A stretch of 64,000 bases of DNA from Microlunatus speluncae. Its GTDB lineage: Bacteria > Actinomycetota > Actinomycetes > Propionibacteriales > Propionibacteriaceae. The position numbers and the translations under genes are program-made. Shown here in pieces: positions 26,064 through 35,284 of this stretch. The stretch is taken from assembly GCF_009299835.1 (NCBI RefSeq), contig NZ_VKCZ01000018.1, positions 114,930-178,929 of the forward strand, given 5' to 3'. The notes under the pieces were generated by a model that was not told the origin of the DNA, ran no database searches, and saw only the letters and a list, made by a program, of their open reading frames with translations. Every line of letters starts with the position of its first letter. The first letter of the stretch is position 1.

Positions 26064-27073
26064 CGACCACCGATACGGCCACCCGGCTGCTCGAGGTGCG
26101 GGGGCTGAACGTCGCGTACCTGACCGAACGCGGCCGGGTGCCGGCCTGCAGCGACATCGACCTGACCGTGAATCGGGGCGAGATCATCGGCGTGGCCGGC
26201 GAATCGGCGTCCGGCAAGTCCACGCTGCTGACCGCGATCACCCGGCTGCAACGGATTCCCGCGGTCACGGTCGACGGCCAGGTGCTGTATTACGGCTCCC
26301 GCGGCAGCGACCCGGTCGATCTGGCCGGGCTGGACGAACCCGAGCTGGCCGGGCTGCGGTGGAGCGAGATCTCGGTCGTGATGCAGTCGGCGATGGCCTG
26401 TCTCAACCCGGTGCTGCGGCTGCGGTCGCAGTTCACCGACGTGCTGCGGGCCAAGAATCCCCGGCTGAGCAAGACGGCGCTGCGACAGCGGGTCGCCGAC
26501 CTGCTCGCCATGGTCGGCATCGCGCCCGACTACATGAACAACTATCCGCATCAGTTGTCCGGCGGCATGCAACAGCGGTCCTTGATCGCGCTGGCGATGG
26601 CCTGTGACCCGGAGCTGGTCGTGATGGACGAGCCGACGACGGCCGTCGACGTGGTGATGCAGCGCCGGATCCTGAACCAGATCCTGCAGTTGCAGCGTCG
26701 GCTCGGGTTCGCGGTGATCTTCGTGACCCACGATCTGTCGCTGCTGCTGGAGATCGCCGACCGGATCGCGATCATGTACGGCGGCCGGATCGTCGAGGTG
26801 GGCACGGCCGAGCGGGTGTATCGCGACCCGCGGCATCCGTACACCCGGGGCCTGCGCGACTCGTTCCCGCCGCTGACCGAACCCGTCCGCCGGTTGACCG
26901 GCATCGCCGGATCGCCGCCCAACCTGCTCCGGCTGCCGGCCGGCTGCGCCTTCGAACCGCGCTGCCCGGTCCGGATCGATCGCTGTGCCGAGGTCCGACC
27001 CGAGCTCGTCGACCTCGATGACGGCGAGGTCGCCTGCCATGTCGCCGTCGCCGCGGCGGAGAGTCGATCATGA
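26060..27073 (+). CDS. ABC transporter ATP-binding protein (DppD type)
   Basis: A 337-residue ATPase with Walker A GESASGKST (about 48-56), signature LSGGMQQR, Walker B LVVMDEPTTAVD and H-loop VTHD. The C-terminal oligopeptide-transporter extension has cysteines (GCAFEPRCPVRIDRC) that in this family can ligate an Fe-S cluster. ATG overlaps the upstream stop (ATGA). Works as a heterodimer with the following DppF-type protein. Confidence 0.92.
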   Translation: MTTTDTATRLLEVRGLNVAYLTERGRVPACSDIDLTVNRGEIIGVAGESASGKSTLLTAITRLQRIPAVTVDGQVLYYGSRGSDPVDLAGLDEPELAGLRWSEISVVMQSAMACLNPVLRLRSQFTDVLRAKNPRLSKTALRQRVADLLAMVGIAPDYMNNYPHQLSGGMQQRSLIALAMACDPELVVMDEPTTAVDVVMQRRILNQILQLQRRLGFAVIFVTHDLSLLLEIADRIAIMYGGRIVEVGTAERVYRDPRHPYTRGLRDSFPPLTEPVRRLTGIAGSPPNLLRLPAGCAFEPRCPVRIDRCAEVRPELVDLDDGEVACHVAVAAAESRS

Positions 27074-28125
27074 ACGAGTCGGCGGCCGGTGCGGCCGGTG
27101 GCGACCAGCCGGTGCTGGAGGCGGTCGGCGTCAGCCAGCACTTCACCGGCAAGTCGAGCACCGGCCACCGGACCAAGATCAAGGCGGTGCGCAACGTCTC
27201 GCTACGGCTGTTCCGGCGCCAGATCATCGCAATCGTGGGGGAGAGCGGATCGGGCAAGACGACACTGGCCCGGCTGTTTTCACTGCTGCATCAGCCGACC
27301 GAGGGCGAGATCCGGTTCCAGGGCGTCCCGGTGGACCGGAGCCGGCGCGGCCGGTCGGCCTACTACGCCGAGGTCCAGTTGATCTTCCAGGATCCGTTCG
27401 GGTCGCTGAACCAGCTGAAGCCGCTGCGGCACATCATCGGTCGCGCGGTTCGGCTGCACACGGAGGCCCGCAGCCGGTCGGCCGTCCGGGAGCGGGTCCA
27501 CGAAGCGCTGGAGAAGGTGAGCCTGACCCCGGCCGAGGACTACGCGGAGCGCTATCCGAGTGATCTTTCGGGCGGTCAGCGGCAGCGGGTGGCGATCGCG
27601 CGGGCGCTGTCGATGAACCCGGCCGTGCTGCTGGCGGACGAGCCGACGTCGATGCTGGACGCGTCGATCCGGCTGGACGTGCTCAACCTGCTCCGTGATC
27701 TTCGAGATCAAGAGAGCCTGGCGATGCTCTACATCACCCACGACATCGCCAGCGCGCGCTACCTCAGTGATCTGATCGCGGTGATGTACGGCGGGGAGAT
27801 CGTGGAGCAGGCACCGACCGAGGAACTGGTGGCGGCGCCGTTGCATCCGTACACCCGACTGTTGCTGGAGTCGGCGCCGAATCCCGAACACTACAAGGAC
27901 AACGGAGCCGCGGGCGCCGGGAGCCTGGACGACGAGGACGAGGCGGAGCCGGTCGACGTCGCGGTCGATCTGCCGGGCTGCCGCTTCGCCGCCCGCTGTC
28001 CTCAGGCCATGAACCTGTGCGCCGATCGCAACCCGCCGTTGGTCGACGTCGGCGGCCGGTCGGTCGCCTGTTGGCTCCACCTCACCGACGATGCACGCCC
28101 CAACCGACACGAAGGAGTGCCATGA
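27070..28125 (+). CDS. ABC transporter ATP-binding protein (DppF type)
   Basis: A 351-residue ATPase with Walker A GESGSGKTT (about 58-66), Q-loop LIFQDPFGSLNQ, signature LSGGQRQR, Walker B VLLADEPTSMLD and switch ITHD. C-terminal Cys motif GCRFAARCPQAMNLC. Overlaps both neighbours by 4 bp. The last partner for the DppBCD-type complex; the binding-protein gene follows with an overlapping start. Confidence 0.92.
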   Translation: MNESAAGAAGGDQPVLEAVGVSQHFTGKSSTGHRTKIKAVRNVSLRLFRRQIIAIVGESGSGKTTLARLFSLLHQPTEGEIRFQGVPVDRSRRGRSAYYAEVQLIFQDPFGSLNQLKPLRHIIGRAVRLHTEARSRSAVRERVHEALEKVSLTPAEDYAERYPSDLSGGQRQRVAIARALSMNPAVLLADEPTSMLDASIRLDVLNLLRDLRDQESLAMLYITHDIASARYLSDLIAVMYGGEIVEQAPTEELVAAPLHPYTRLLLESAPNPEHYKDNGAAGAGSLDDEDEAEPVDVAVDLPGCRFAARCPQAMNLCADRNPPLVDVGGRSVACWLHLTDDARPNRHEGVP

Positions 28126-29850
28126 AGATCAAGAAGGGCCTGATCGCGGTCGCCGCGGTGGCGGCGGTCGCCCTCGCCGCCTGCTCCGGCGGCAGCTTCG
28201 GCAACAAGCCGCCGGTCGCCGAGAACGACGGGGTGATGACCATCGCCATGAACACCAATCCGGGGGTGGGCGAGTCCAACCAGTTCACCAAGAACTGGAA
28301 TTTCTGGGCCGTCGGCGGCAAGGGCGTGGCCCCCGGCATGTCGCTGCTGTACGAGACGTTGCTCGGGATGGACAAGGCGAACCCGGGCAAGCTGACCCCG
28401 GCCCTGGCGGAGTCGTACGAGATGAAGGACGGCGGCAAGCAACTCGTCTACCACCTGCGGAAGGGCGTGAAATGGTCCGACGGTGTCGAGTTCACCGCCA
28501 AGGATGTGAAGTGGACCTATGACCGCGCGATCGGCGACGCCTGCACGGATCGGGAGAAGGACGAGAACGGCGAGTGGGATTACAAGTGCTGGGTGGCCAG
28601 CAAGGTGCAGACGCCGGACCCGTACACCGCGATCGTCCAGTTCAACGAGCCGGATCGGCAACAGGTGCTGAACTTCGCCGCCTGGTATCCGATCTTCCCC
28701 GAGCACATCTGGTCGAAGAAGAACGTCGACAAAGATCAGAACCTCGACCCGGTCGGCACCGGACCGTTCAAGGTCAAGGACTTCAAGCCGGAGATCATCA
28801 AGTACGAGGTCCGCGACGACTACTGGGGCGGCAAGAGCCAGGGCGTCCGCGAGGTGCAGATCATCCCCCGGGGCCAGCGTCGGCGCCCGGCAGGCCCAGC
28901 TCAGCCGGGGTGAGATCGACTGGACGATCGGTGCCGCCGCCGGCGTGCTGACCGACTTCGTCCAGCCCGACCCGGACAACAACCACTACCGCTTCTATCC
29001 CAACGGCGGCGGCTACGGCGTGATCTTCAACCACACCGTGAAACCGTTCGACGATGTCAACGTCCGCAAGGCGATGCGGGATGCGATCGATCCGACGAAG
29101 GCGCGCGACGCGGCCGCCGTCGGCTACACCATTCCGACGCCGGCCGGGCTGGACCCGACCATGTATGCACCGGTGCTGACGCCGGAGACTTCGCAGCCGC
29201 AGCAGCAGAACATCGAAGCGGCCAAGGCCGGCCTAGCCGCCAGCGGCTACACCGTCAACGCGGCGGGCAACCTGGAGAAGGACGGCAAGGAACACCCGAT
29301 CACGCTGTACATCAACGTGTCGAATGATCAAGACATGCAGGCCGGGCCGATCTTCGTCTCGCAGTGGAAGGAGGTGCTCGGCCTGAACGTGAAGATCCAG
29401 ACTCCGGCCGAAACGATCTTCAACAAGGCGGCCTCGAAGGGCGAATATCCGCTGTTCTTCGGCACCGTGGCCGGCGGCACCTCGATGTACTTCGCCTACC
29501 AGGGCTACTCGCTGCAGAACACGGTGGCGATCGGCACCGAGTCGCCGTCGGTCAACTACGGTCGGTGGAAGAACGCCAAGGTGTCCGATGCCGCGTACGG
29601 CTTGCAGAGCGTCGATCCGGGCGACTACGCCGGGACCAAACCGCTGGCTTCGGTGATCGCCGAGCAGGCGCTGGCCGAGGCACCGTTCATCGCCACCGAG
29701 GGCACCGGCTATCAGGTGATGTGGAGCAGCCGGAAGTGGGACGGGATGCCGGCGACCGGCCAGGCGGCGCACGTGCCGTCGCTGGACAACTACCAGGATC
29801 CGATCTTGACCATCCTCGCCATGGCGCCGTCGACCCCGAAGGGTCCCTAG
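28122..29850 (+). pseudogene. Family 5 extracellular solute-binding lipoprotein, +1 frameshift
   Basis: The first frame (28122 on) has a lipoprotein signal (lipobox ALAAC), then a family 5 binding-protein core (YHLRKGVKWSDGVEFTAKDVKWTYDRAI, VGTGPFKVKDFKP) and ends out of frame at 28913. The next frame continues the fold (RQAQLSRGEIDWTIGAAAGVLTDF...) to the stop at 29850. One extra base in the run C5G4 at 28865-28873 explains the break; removing it gives about 575 residues, normal for the family. It could be a real inactivation, a sequencing error in a homopolymer, or, less likely, programmed shifting. The rest of the operon is intact. Confidence 0.85.
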
Positions 29851-29851
29851 G

Positions 29852-30658
29852 TCAACGGAGCAGGGCCAGCCGGCGCTGGCAGTCCTCGAGCTTGCCGTCC
29901 GCCGGTTGGTTCGGATCCTGGTAGCTGACTCCGTGGTAGTGCCCGATCATGGCGGAGGAGAGGGCATGGTGCAGCCCGTGGGTCTGCATGGCCAACGTCG
30001 CCAGCCCGAAGGTGTCGGCGAAGCCGGCGATCTCCGGATCGACGGCGATGATCACGGCGGAGGAGAGTCCGACGACGTCGGCCACGCGACGGAATGCGTC
30101 GGTGTTGACGACCAGGCTGAACGCAGGATGGCAACGCGGCTTGTGCTGCCCGGCGAAGGGTCCGGTCGCCGTGTCCTCGATCGTCGCTCCGAGCCGCTGG
30201 ATCCGGCCGGCCCACGGGTTGAGGCTGCGCCCGGGACCGTCGTGCTCTTCCACCCAAGGGAATCGGGCCTGGATCGCCCACGCGGAGTCATCGGCAGCCA
30301 GCTCCGCCGCCATCCGGCCGACGGTGTCGTCCTCGAGCTGGTAGGTGTCGGCGTCGGCGAACAGGAAGTGCGTGGCCGTGGGGTGAGCGGCGACGAACTC
30401 GCGCATCACGTCGCCGTGACTGTTGACCTTGCTGTCCGCCACCGGCCAGCGGGAGCGGGTGAACTCGACGCCGAGTTGATCACAGGCCATGATCAGGTTC
30501 GGGAGACCTTCGTCGGTGGAATGGTTGTCCATGATCGTGATCCGGAGCCGACCGGAGGAGAGCCAGTCGACGTGGGCCGCCGCCAGGCTCCGCAACGCCA
30601 GCTCGGCGAACACGGAGGTGTTGTGGTTGACGATGCAGGCACGGATCCGGATGGGCAC
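29852..30658 (-). CDS. GT2-like glycosyltransferase
   Basis: About 268 residues. GT-A features are an N-terminal CIVNHNTS strand, DNHSTDEG, and a DxD-like FADADTY (about residues 95-101), followed by a W/H-rich C-terminal half. The frame is open into the upstream hydrolase, but GTG 30658 is chosen because a TAGGCT box lies exactly 7 nt upstream and the fold begins right after it. Acceptor and donor sugars unknown. Converges on the binding-protein gene with 1 bp between stops. Confidence 0.72.
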   Translation of the reverse strand: MPIRIRACIVNHNTSVFAELALRSLAAAHVDWLSSGRLRITIMDNHSTDEGLPNLIMACDQLGVEFTRSRWPVADSKVNSHGDVMREFVAAHPTATHFLFADADTYQLEDDTVGRMAAELAADDSAWAIQARFPWVEEHDGPGRSLNPWAGRIQRLGATIEDTATGPFAGQHKPRCHPAFSLVVNTDAFRRVADVVGLSSAVIIAVDPEIAGFADTFGLATLAMQTHGLHHALSSAMIGHYHGVSYQDPNQPADGKLEDCQRRLALLR

Positions 30659-30665
30659 GGGTGCC

Positions 30666-30671
30666 AGCCTA
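30666..30671 (-). promoter_or_regulatory. -10 box of leaderless glycosyltransferase
   Basis: On the minus strand TAGGCT is followed by 7 nt and then the GTG at 30658. This supports an independent start for the glycosyltransferase inside the longer open frame. Confidence 0.5.
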
Positions 30672-30686
30672 GAAGCCACCCCCCGG

Positions 30687-31597
30687 TCAGTGCAGATCTT
30701 TTTGGGCTCGCCAGAAGGTCGACAGCGCGGGTGCCAGGCCGCCCTTTCCTGCATGGGCAGGGAATGGGACGCGTTCGGCCAGAGCTCGACCGTCGCGTCC
30801 GGGCGCAGGGAGCGGAGCCGTTCGGCGGCCTTGGTGCCGCCGGCGAGGGATTTGGTGCCGGCGAAGTCGGCGCGGAGCGGCATCGGCAGGGAACGCCATT
30901 CCTGGTCGGTGAGCATCCGAGGGGTCGGGAGCACGGCTCGGTAGCCGGAGCTGCCGTGGTCGATCATGATCGACAGTGGTGTCCGGACTCGGACCTCCTC
31001 GACGGTGACGCCGCCGAGCTCGGCCAGCGCGCGATCCTTCCAGGACCGGGGGAGCGGGAGTTGCGTGATCGTCGCCCAGAACAAGCTCGACACCGGCGGC
31101 GGCCGGAGGACGAGGACGGGTTCGAGCAGGGCCAGGGTCGCGACCTGCTCGGGGTGCCGCAGGGCATGGATGGTCGCGATGGCTCCACCGAAGCTGTGCC
31201 CGACACTGTGCACCTTGTCGACGCCGAGCCCAGTGATCGTCTGGGCGATCCATTCGGCCTGATCATCGGAGTTCGCGAACGGCCTCGTCTGGACGGACAG
31301 GCCGGCGTCGCCGATCGCGTCGATCGCATAGATCGTCCGCTGCCCGATCCAGTCGGACAGGTTCTCGGCCCACATCGGCGCTCCCGAGGCCCGGCCCGGC
31401 AGCAGCAGGACCGGCGGCCCGGAAGCCGTCCCCTCCCACTCGTAGGCACGGACCGACCCGAACTCAGTCTCGACGTCGAGCGTCCGCGTCGGCTCGGGAA
31501 GAGTCCGCAGCACTGTTTGGTAGGCCTCGACGTAGGCCTCCCGCGCGGCGCTGCTCCGCCATCGTCCGATCTTGGCCGAAGAAGTGGGCACCTGCAC
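30687..31597 (-). pseudogene. Alpha/beta-hydrolase with C-terminal frameshift
   Basis: Alpha/beta-hydrolase fold: LLPGRASG oxyanion strand, nucleophile elbow GHSFGG (about residue 130), and a late His in NASHSLPMQE. After the His region the frame runs into the downstream glycosyltransferase. A different frame continues APALSTFWRAQKDLH and stops at 30687, a plausible hydrolase end. One base missing around 30735-30745 would restore a 303-residue protein. Because the His is before the break, the shifted protein may still fold; a true bifunctional fusion is the less likely alternative. Confidence 0.65.
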
Positions 31598-31646
31598 ACC
31601 CTGTCACAGGCCTCGGCCTGGAGCGGTGCGCGATCCCGGGCCTCGG

Positions 31647-32069
31647 CTAGTTGGTGACGGTGACGGTGACCGGGTCGGAGTAGTGGACGATCACGCCGTT
31701 CTCGACGGCGCCGGACTTGATCACGTGCTGGCCGTTGGACACCGTACGGCTGTCCCAGTCCCAGCTGTATTCGTGCGTGATGTCGATGTCGGTCCACTCG
31801 TTGGTGCGGCCGATCTCGACCCCATCGACGAAGAAGGCGCGGGTGCCGTAGCGGCCGCCGGAGGCGCTGATCCGCACCTCGCCGGACACGGTCTCGCCAT
31901 GGCTCGGGCGCAGGATCCGGTTGTCCCGCCACGCCGCCTCGGCCACGCTCTCGCTGCCCGCACTCGGCGCCGCCAGGGCGGCCGGAACGCCGAGCGTCAC
32001 CGGCCCGATCGACGCTCCGAGTGTCGCCAGCACCGCGATTCCGACCCGACCCACAGTCTTCCGAGACAT
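31647..32069 (-). CDS. Exported Ig-like domain protein
   Basis: A 140-residue secreted protein: signal peptide (MSRKTVGRVGIAVLATLGASIGPVTLGVPAALA-AP) followed by one beta-rich bacterial Ig-like domain (RPSHGETVSGEVRISASGG...VFFVDGVEIGR-type layout, ending VTVTVTN). GGAGG precedes the ATG; longer in-frame starts run through a dispersed repeat and are rejected. Such domains bind carbohydrates or other surface proteins; the partner is unknown. Confidence 0.78.
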   Translation of the reverse strand: MSRKTVGRVGIAVLATLGASIGPVTLGVPAALAAPSAGSESVAEAAWRDNRILRPSHGETVSGEVRISASGGRYGTRAFFVDGVEIGRTNEWTDIDITHEYSWDWDSRTVSNGQHVIKSGAVENGVIVHYSDPVTVTVTN

Positions 32070-32231
32070 GCGTCCTCCCAAGTTGCGATCCCACAGTTGG
32101 TGATCACATGCTCGGTGCATCGGGTGCTCGTCGATCGACATCAAGAAGTCGCCTCGGCGAACGCGCCGTGAAGCCTGACCGTGCGTGAGCGTCCCTTGAG
32201 TCGGTCTGAGGCCGAGGGTGGATCGGGCGTG

Positions 32232-32254
32232 CCCTTCGACAGGCTCAGGGAACG
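32232..32254 (+). repeat. Dispersed repeat, unit 1 (TTCGACAGGCTCAGG core)
   Basis: CCTTCGACAGGCTCAGGGA lies downstream of the HNH gene. The same core in inverse orientation occurs twice at 63651-63695. This type of short intergenic repeat is widespread in actinobacterial genomes. Confidence 0.7.
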
Positions 32255-32271
32255 AAACCCGACCTCCGCGG

Positions 32272-33795
32272 TCAGGTTGGGCCGAGTCGTCCGGGCTGTT
32301 GATCACGCTCGGAGTGTGCCAACTTCCAGATGGCGTGGGCGAACCGGCCGCTACCAAGATCATGAGTGCCGGAGAAGTTGGTCAGATAGACATCCCCGTG
32401 GGGCGCCCGATAGAGCATGACTCCCGGGTCGGGTTGTCGTCGGTTCCAACCGCCATGGGTGACGGCGCGGTGTTCAGACCGGCTGTTCGGGGTTTCATTG
32501 TCGATCCGGGTCTGACCCGGTGGACCGCCACGCATCCGCGGTACATACGGCTGGACATGATCAAGATCGAGCCGCGTGGTCGCGGTCGACCACGGGAAGC
32601 TGCTGCCCGGCTGCCGAAGGCGCAGGTGGCGTCGTTGGCGGTCTGGGATCTGATAGCTGTCGACCGGCGGCGGGACGTCGTTCAGGTCGATCACCGGGCG
32701 CACCTTGACCCGGGTGTGACCAAGCCACTCTTTGACGATGCCCATGGTAGTCGGCCCGACACCGGGCACCCGGCAGACGCCGTGGCCCTTTTCCAGCGAT
32801 TCAGCGGCGATGTGGACGATCAGGTACGCGGTGGGTAGCAGCACGGTCGGGTCGAGCCGGGCCAGCATCCGCTGCACCGCCGCCTGGAAGATCGCCGACT
32901 CCACATCCACCGACGGAGGCTTGTCCCGCAGGGCCGGATGGACCTCGGATTCCTCCACCGGACCGCCGGTCTCGGCGATGATGTCGTCCACCGCCGCCGC
33001 CAACTCTTCATCGAACAGGTCGGGCTGGCGGTGCCGGGCGCGGAGTTCGGCGGCTTGCAGATCATCGCCGAGCATGGCGAGGGCTTCGGCTCGTCGTTCG
33101 TCGGCGGTGCCGGTCTCTTCGGGAAGGTAGCCGGCCAGTTCGTCGATGGCAGCGTAGAGCCGGTTGGCCTTGACTGCCTCAACTCGGCCGTGGATGCCAC
33201 GCATGCCGTCCTGGTCGGCTCGGCCGAGCCAGACGCCGCGGTCCTTCTTCCGACCCGACACCAGCTGCTCATAACGCTCCGGGTCGATCTTCATGATCGC
33301 GGCCAGGGTCCGGTTCTCCAGCTTCGTCCACGGCACCACCCCGGCGAATCGGGCGATCTCGTCGTCGACGAGCAGGGCTTGGTCGTAGGTGAGGGGCCGG
33401 GTCATTTTGGCGATCTTGCAAGCCTGCCAGCCGACCACGTCACCGCGGACGATCTTGCCCCACAGCGACGGGAATCGATGACGGAGATCGAGGGCGTCGG
33501 CGATGAACATCATTCCGCCGGCGGTGCTTCTGCCGATCTTGACGCTGAAATCGGTCATCGCCAGGTCGTTCACCTCCGGCGTGCCGTCACCGCCCGGCCG
33601 GACGCCGCGGGCGGCACCGGGCATGCCCAACTCACTGGGATGGATCGACTCCGCCGGATACGTGTCGGCCCAGGCGGCTGCGAGGACGAGGAGCTCGTTC
33701 TCGGCCAGGATCCGCGCCCGCTGCGCCGCCTGAGCAGCGTCGAGGATGCCGCGGGCGCCGAGCCCCGCTGCGCACCCCTCGATCGACTCGAACAT
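32272..33795 (-). CDS. 13E12-repeat-family (DUF222) HNH endonuclease-like protein
   Basis: A 507-residue protein with an N-terminal DUF222 helical region and a C-terminal HNH-like segment (LDLDHVQPYVP...NSRSEHRAVTHGGW), the layout of the mycobacterial 13E12 family. Start set at ATG 33795 because TACAAT is 7 nt upstream on the minus strand; the upstream ATG at 33825 precedes that box. A LexA-type box overlaps the start, implying induction by DNA damage. Endonuclease activity is inferred from the HNH residues. Confidence 0.82.
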   Translation of the reverse strand: MFESIEGCAAGLGARGILDAAQAAQRARILAENELLVLAAAWADTYPAESIHPSELGMPGAARGVRPGGDGTPEVNDLAMTDFSVKIGRSTAGGMMFIADALDLRHRFPSLWGKIVRGDVVGWQACKIAKMTRPLTYDQALLVDDEIARFAGVVPWTKLENRTLAAIMKIDPERYEQLVSGRKKDRGVWLGRADQDGMRGIHGRVEAVKANRLYAAIDELAGYLPEETGTADERRAEALAMLGDDLQAAELRARHRQPDLFDEELAAAVDDIIAETGGPVEESEVHPALRDKPPSVDVESAIFQAAVQRMLARLDPTVLLPTAYLIVHIAAESLEKGHGVCRVPGVGPTTMGIVKEWLGHTRVKVRPVIDLNDVPPPVDSYQIPDRQRRHLRLRQPGSSFPWSTATTRLDLDHVQPYVPRMRGGPPGQTRIDNETPNSRSEHRAVTHGGWNRRQPDPGVMLYRAPHGDVYLTNFSGTHDLGSGRFAHAIWKLAHSERDQQPGRLGPT

Positions 33796-33808
33796 GTGTT
33801 CTATTGTA
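33788..33808 (-). promoter_or_regulatory. SOS (LexA) box overlapping leaderless promoter
   Basis: On the minus strand, TAGAACACATGTTCGA (33803-33788) matches the actinobacterial LexA box TCGAAC-N4-GTTCGA at 11 of 12 specified positions. It directly follows the -10 box TACAAT (33808-33803) and covers the transcription start and ATG. Binding would block initiation. Confidence 0.7.
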
Positions 33809-33873
33809 GCCGAAACTACCGACATCCGTTGGAAACAAGGGAAATCCGGGACGTCGCAACGACAGGTTGTGAG

Positions 33874-34404
33874 CTAGGAGGCCAGGGGCCAACAGTCGCG
33901 AACAATCCGAATGGTTGTGGCCTCCAAGCTCTCGTCGGCCGTGATGACGGCTTCGTCCAGGCCGGTGATCGGCTGGAAGCCTCGCCACCACGTCCGCATC
34001 TCCGCCTCCCCGAACGCATTCGCCACCGGCTTCGTCGCGTGTCGGCGCAGGGTTTCCTCGAAGGTGAGATTCCAGACGTAGGACCGTCCGACACCGCGGT
34101 GGTCGGCGATCAGTCGGGTCAGCGTCTCGGCGTACCAGTCGGCGTTCAGGATGCCTTCGATGATCACGTCGAGACCCCGATCCAGCAGGTGTCTCGCCAT
34201 CAGGTCGATCAGGGCGATGGGATGACCGCCGGCATCTTCGCCGGAGCTCAGGATCTCGCGCCTGATCACGTCCTGGCCGATGATCGCGACCGACCCGGCC
34301 GGTCGCGCCGCGCGGATCTCCGCGGCCACGACCGACTTGCCCGAACCGCTACCACCTCGCAGGGTGATCAGTCGGGTCGAGCCGTCACCAACGTTGCTGT
34401 CCAT
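33874..34404 (-). CDS. P-loop kinase-like AAA protein
   Basis: A 176-residue protein. A Walker A motif GGSGSGKS (about 18-25) is followed by IGQDVIRREIL, IIEGIL and a lid-like Arg/Thr region (TFEETLRRHATK), the plan of small-molecule or uridine-kinase-like phosphotransferases. Start at ATG 34404, with GAGAGGA upstream; longer starts cross the divergent GH18 gene. Substrate unknown. Upstream of and co-directional with the HNH gene, but 78 bp apart. Confidence 0.75.
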   Translation of the reverse strand: MDSNVGDGSTRLITLRGGSGSGKSVVAAEIRAARPAGSVAIIGQDVIRREILSSGEDAGGHPIALIDLMARHLLDRGLDVIIEGILNADWYAETLTRLIADHRGVGRSYVWNLTFEETLRRHATKPVANAFGEAEMRTWWRGFQPITGLDEAVITADESLEATTIRIVRDCWPLAS

Positions 34405-34425
34405 ACCGAGTCCTCTCTCCGCCAC

Positions 34426-34431
34426 TAGAAT
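34426..34431 (+). promoter_or_regulatory. -10 box of leaderless GH18 gene
   Basis: TAGAAT ends 6 nt before the ATG at 34438, spacing typical of leaderless actinobacterial genes. Confidence 0.5.
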
Positions 34432-34437
34432 CCTGGC

Positions 34438-35283
34438 ATGGTTCACGGCCGCACCGACCAACGTCGTCTGATGGTGTATCACCAGTCTCACGGCTCCGGA
34501 TCCGACTACGTTCCGCTCGGGCCGATGGTCGCCTCCGGCCGGCTGACCCAGTTGATCATTGCGGCCGTCCACCTGACCGATGACGGGCGGGTCGTGCTCA
34601 ATGATCATGAGCACGACGACGACTACCATGATCGGCTGTGGTCCGAGCTGGCCGAGGTGCAACGGGCGGGAGTCCAGGCGCTCGCCATGGTCGGAGGCTG
34701 GGCGCCCGGCACGACCGACAAACTCGACGTCGAGGGCTTCGACCGGTATTACCCGCCGCTGCGGGACTTCCTGTCCCGGCACGGGTTCGACGGGGTGGAC
34801 ATCGACGTCGAGCAGGACATGTCCCTGCCCGGCGTGATCGGCCTGATCGACGCCCTGCGGCGGGACTTCGGGCCGGAGTTCGTGATCATCCTGGCGCCGG
34901 TGGCGACCGCGTTGACCGGCGGCGACAACCTGTCGGGCTTCGACTACGAGGAGTTGTTCCGGCAGCGGGGGAGCGAGATCGACTGGGTCAACGCTCAGTT
35001 CTACAGCGGCTTCGGCTCGGCCGCCGACCCCTCCGGCTACGACGCGATCATCGACCGCGGTGTCTATCCGCCGAGCAAGGTTGTGCTCGGCGTGATCGGC
35101 CATCCCGACGACGGCTCGGGCTATGTCGACGTCGCCCGGGTGGCCGGCACGGTCCGTGACCTGTGCCGGCGCTACCCGGACTTCGGCGGCGTCGACGTCT
35201 GGGAGTACTTCCGCGCACTGCCCGGCGGGCGCGCGGAACCCTGGCGCTGGATCGACCTGATGGCCGAGGCGCTAGTGCCCTAG
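34438..35283 (+). CDS. Glycoside hydrolase family 18-like protein (EndoS/EndoH type)
   Basis: A 281-residue TIM-barrel protein with the GH18 active-site motif DGVDIDVEQ (about 118-126; catalytic Glu) and downstream VNAQFYSG and WEYF strands. It resembles endo-beta-N-acetylglucosaminidases more than classic chitinases by length. No signal peptide is seen, so the substrate would be intracellular, or export is non-classical. Converges on the aldo/keto reductase gene with 1 bp between stops. Confidence 0.8.
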   Translation: MVHGRTDQRRLMVYHQSHGSGSDYVPLGPMVASGRLTQLIIAAVHLTDDGRVVLNDHEHDDDYHDRLWSELAEVQRAGVQALAMVGGWAPGTTDKLDVEGFDRYYPPLRDFLSRHGFDGVDIDVEQDMSLPGVIGLIDALRRDFGPEFVIILAPVATALTGGDNLSGFDYEELFRQRGSEIDWVNAQFYSGFGSAADPSGYDAIIDRGVYPPSKVVLGVIGHPDDGSGYVDVARVAGTVRDLCRRYPDFGGVDVWEYFRALPGGRAEPWRWIDLMAEALVP

Positions 35284-35284
35284 A

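Noticed and set aside
28865..28873. Programmed ribosomal frameshifting in the SBP gene
   Set aside because: No stop codon adjacent to the slip site, no stimulatory element recognised, and no reason for two SBP products; a mutation or sequencing error is simpler.
29852..31597. Bifunctional hydrolase-glycosyltransferase enzyme
   Set aside because: The glycosyltransferase has its own -10 and start, and the hydrolase C-terminus is in another frame; a frameshift explains the fusion better.
33796..33825. Upstream ATG at 33825 as start of the 13E12 gene
   Set aside because: It lies upstream of the -10 box and the LexA site, so it would not be transcribed from that promoter.
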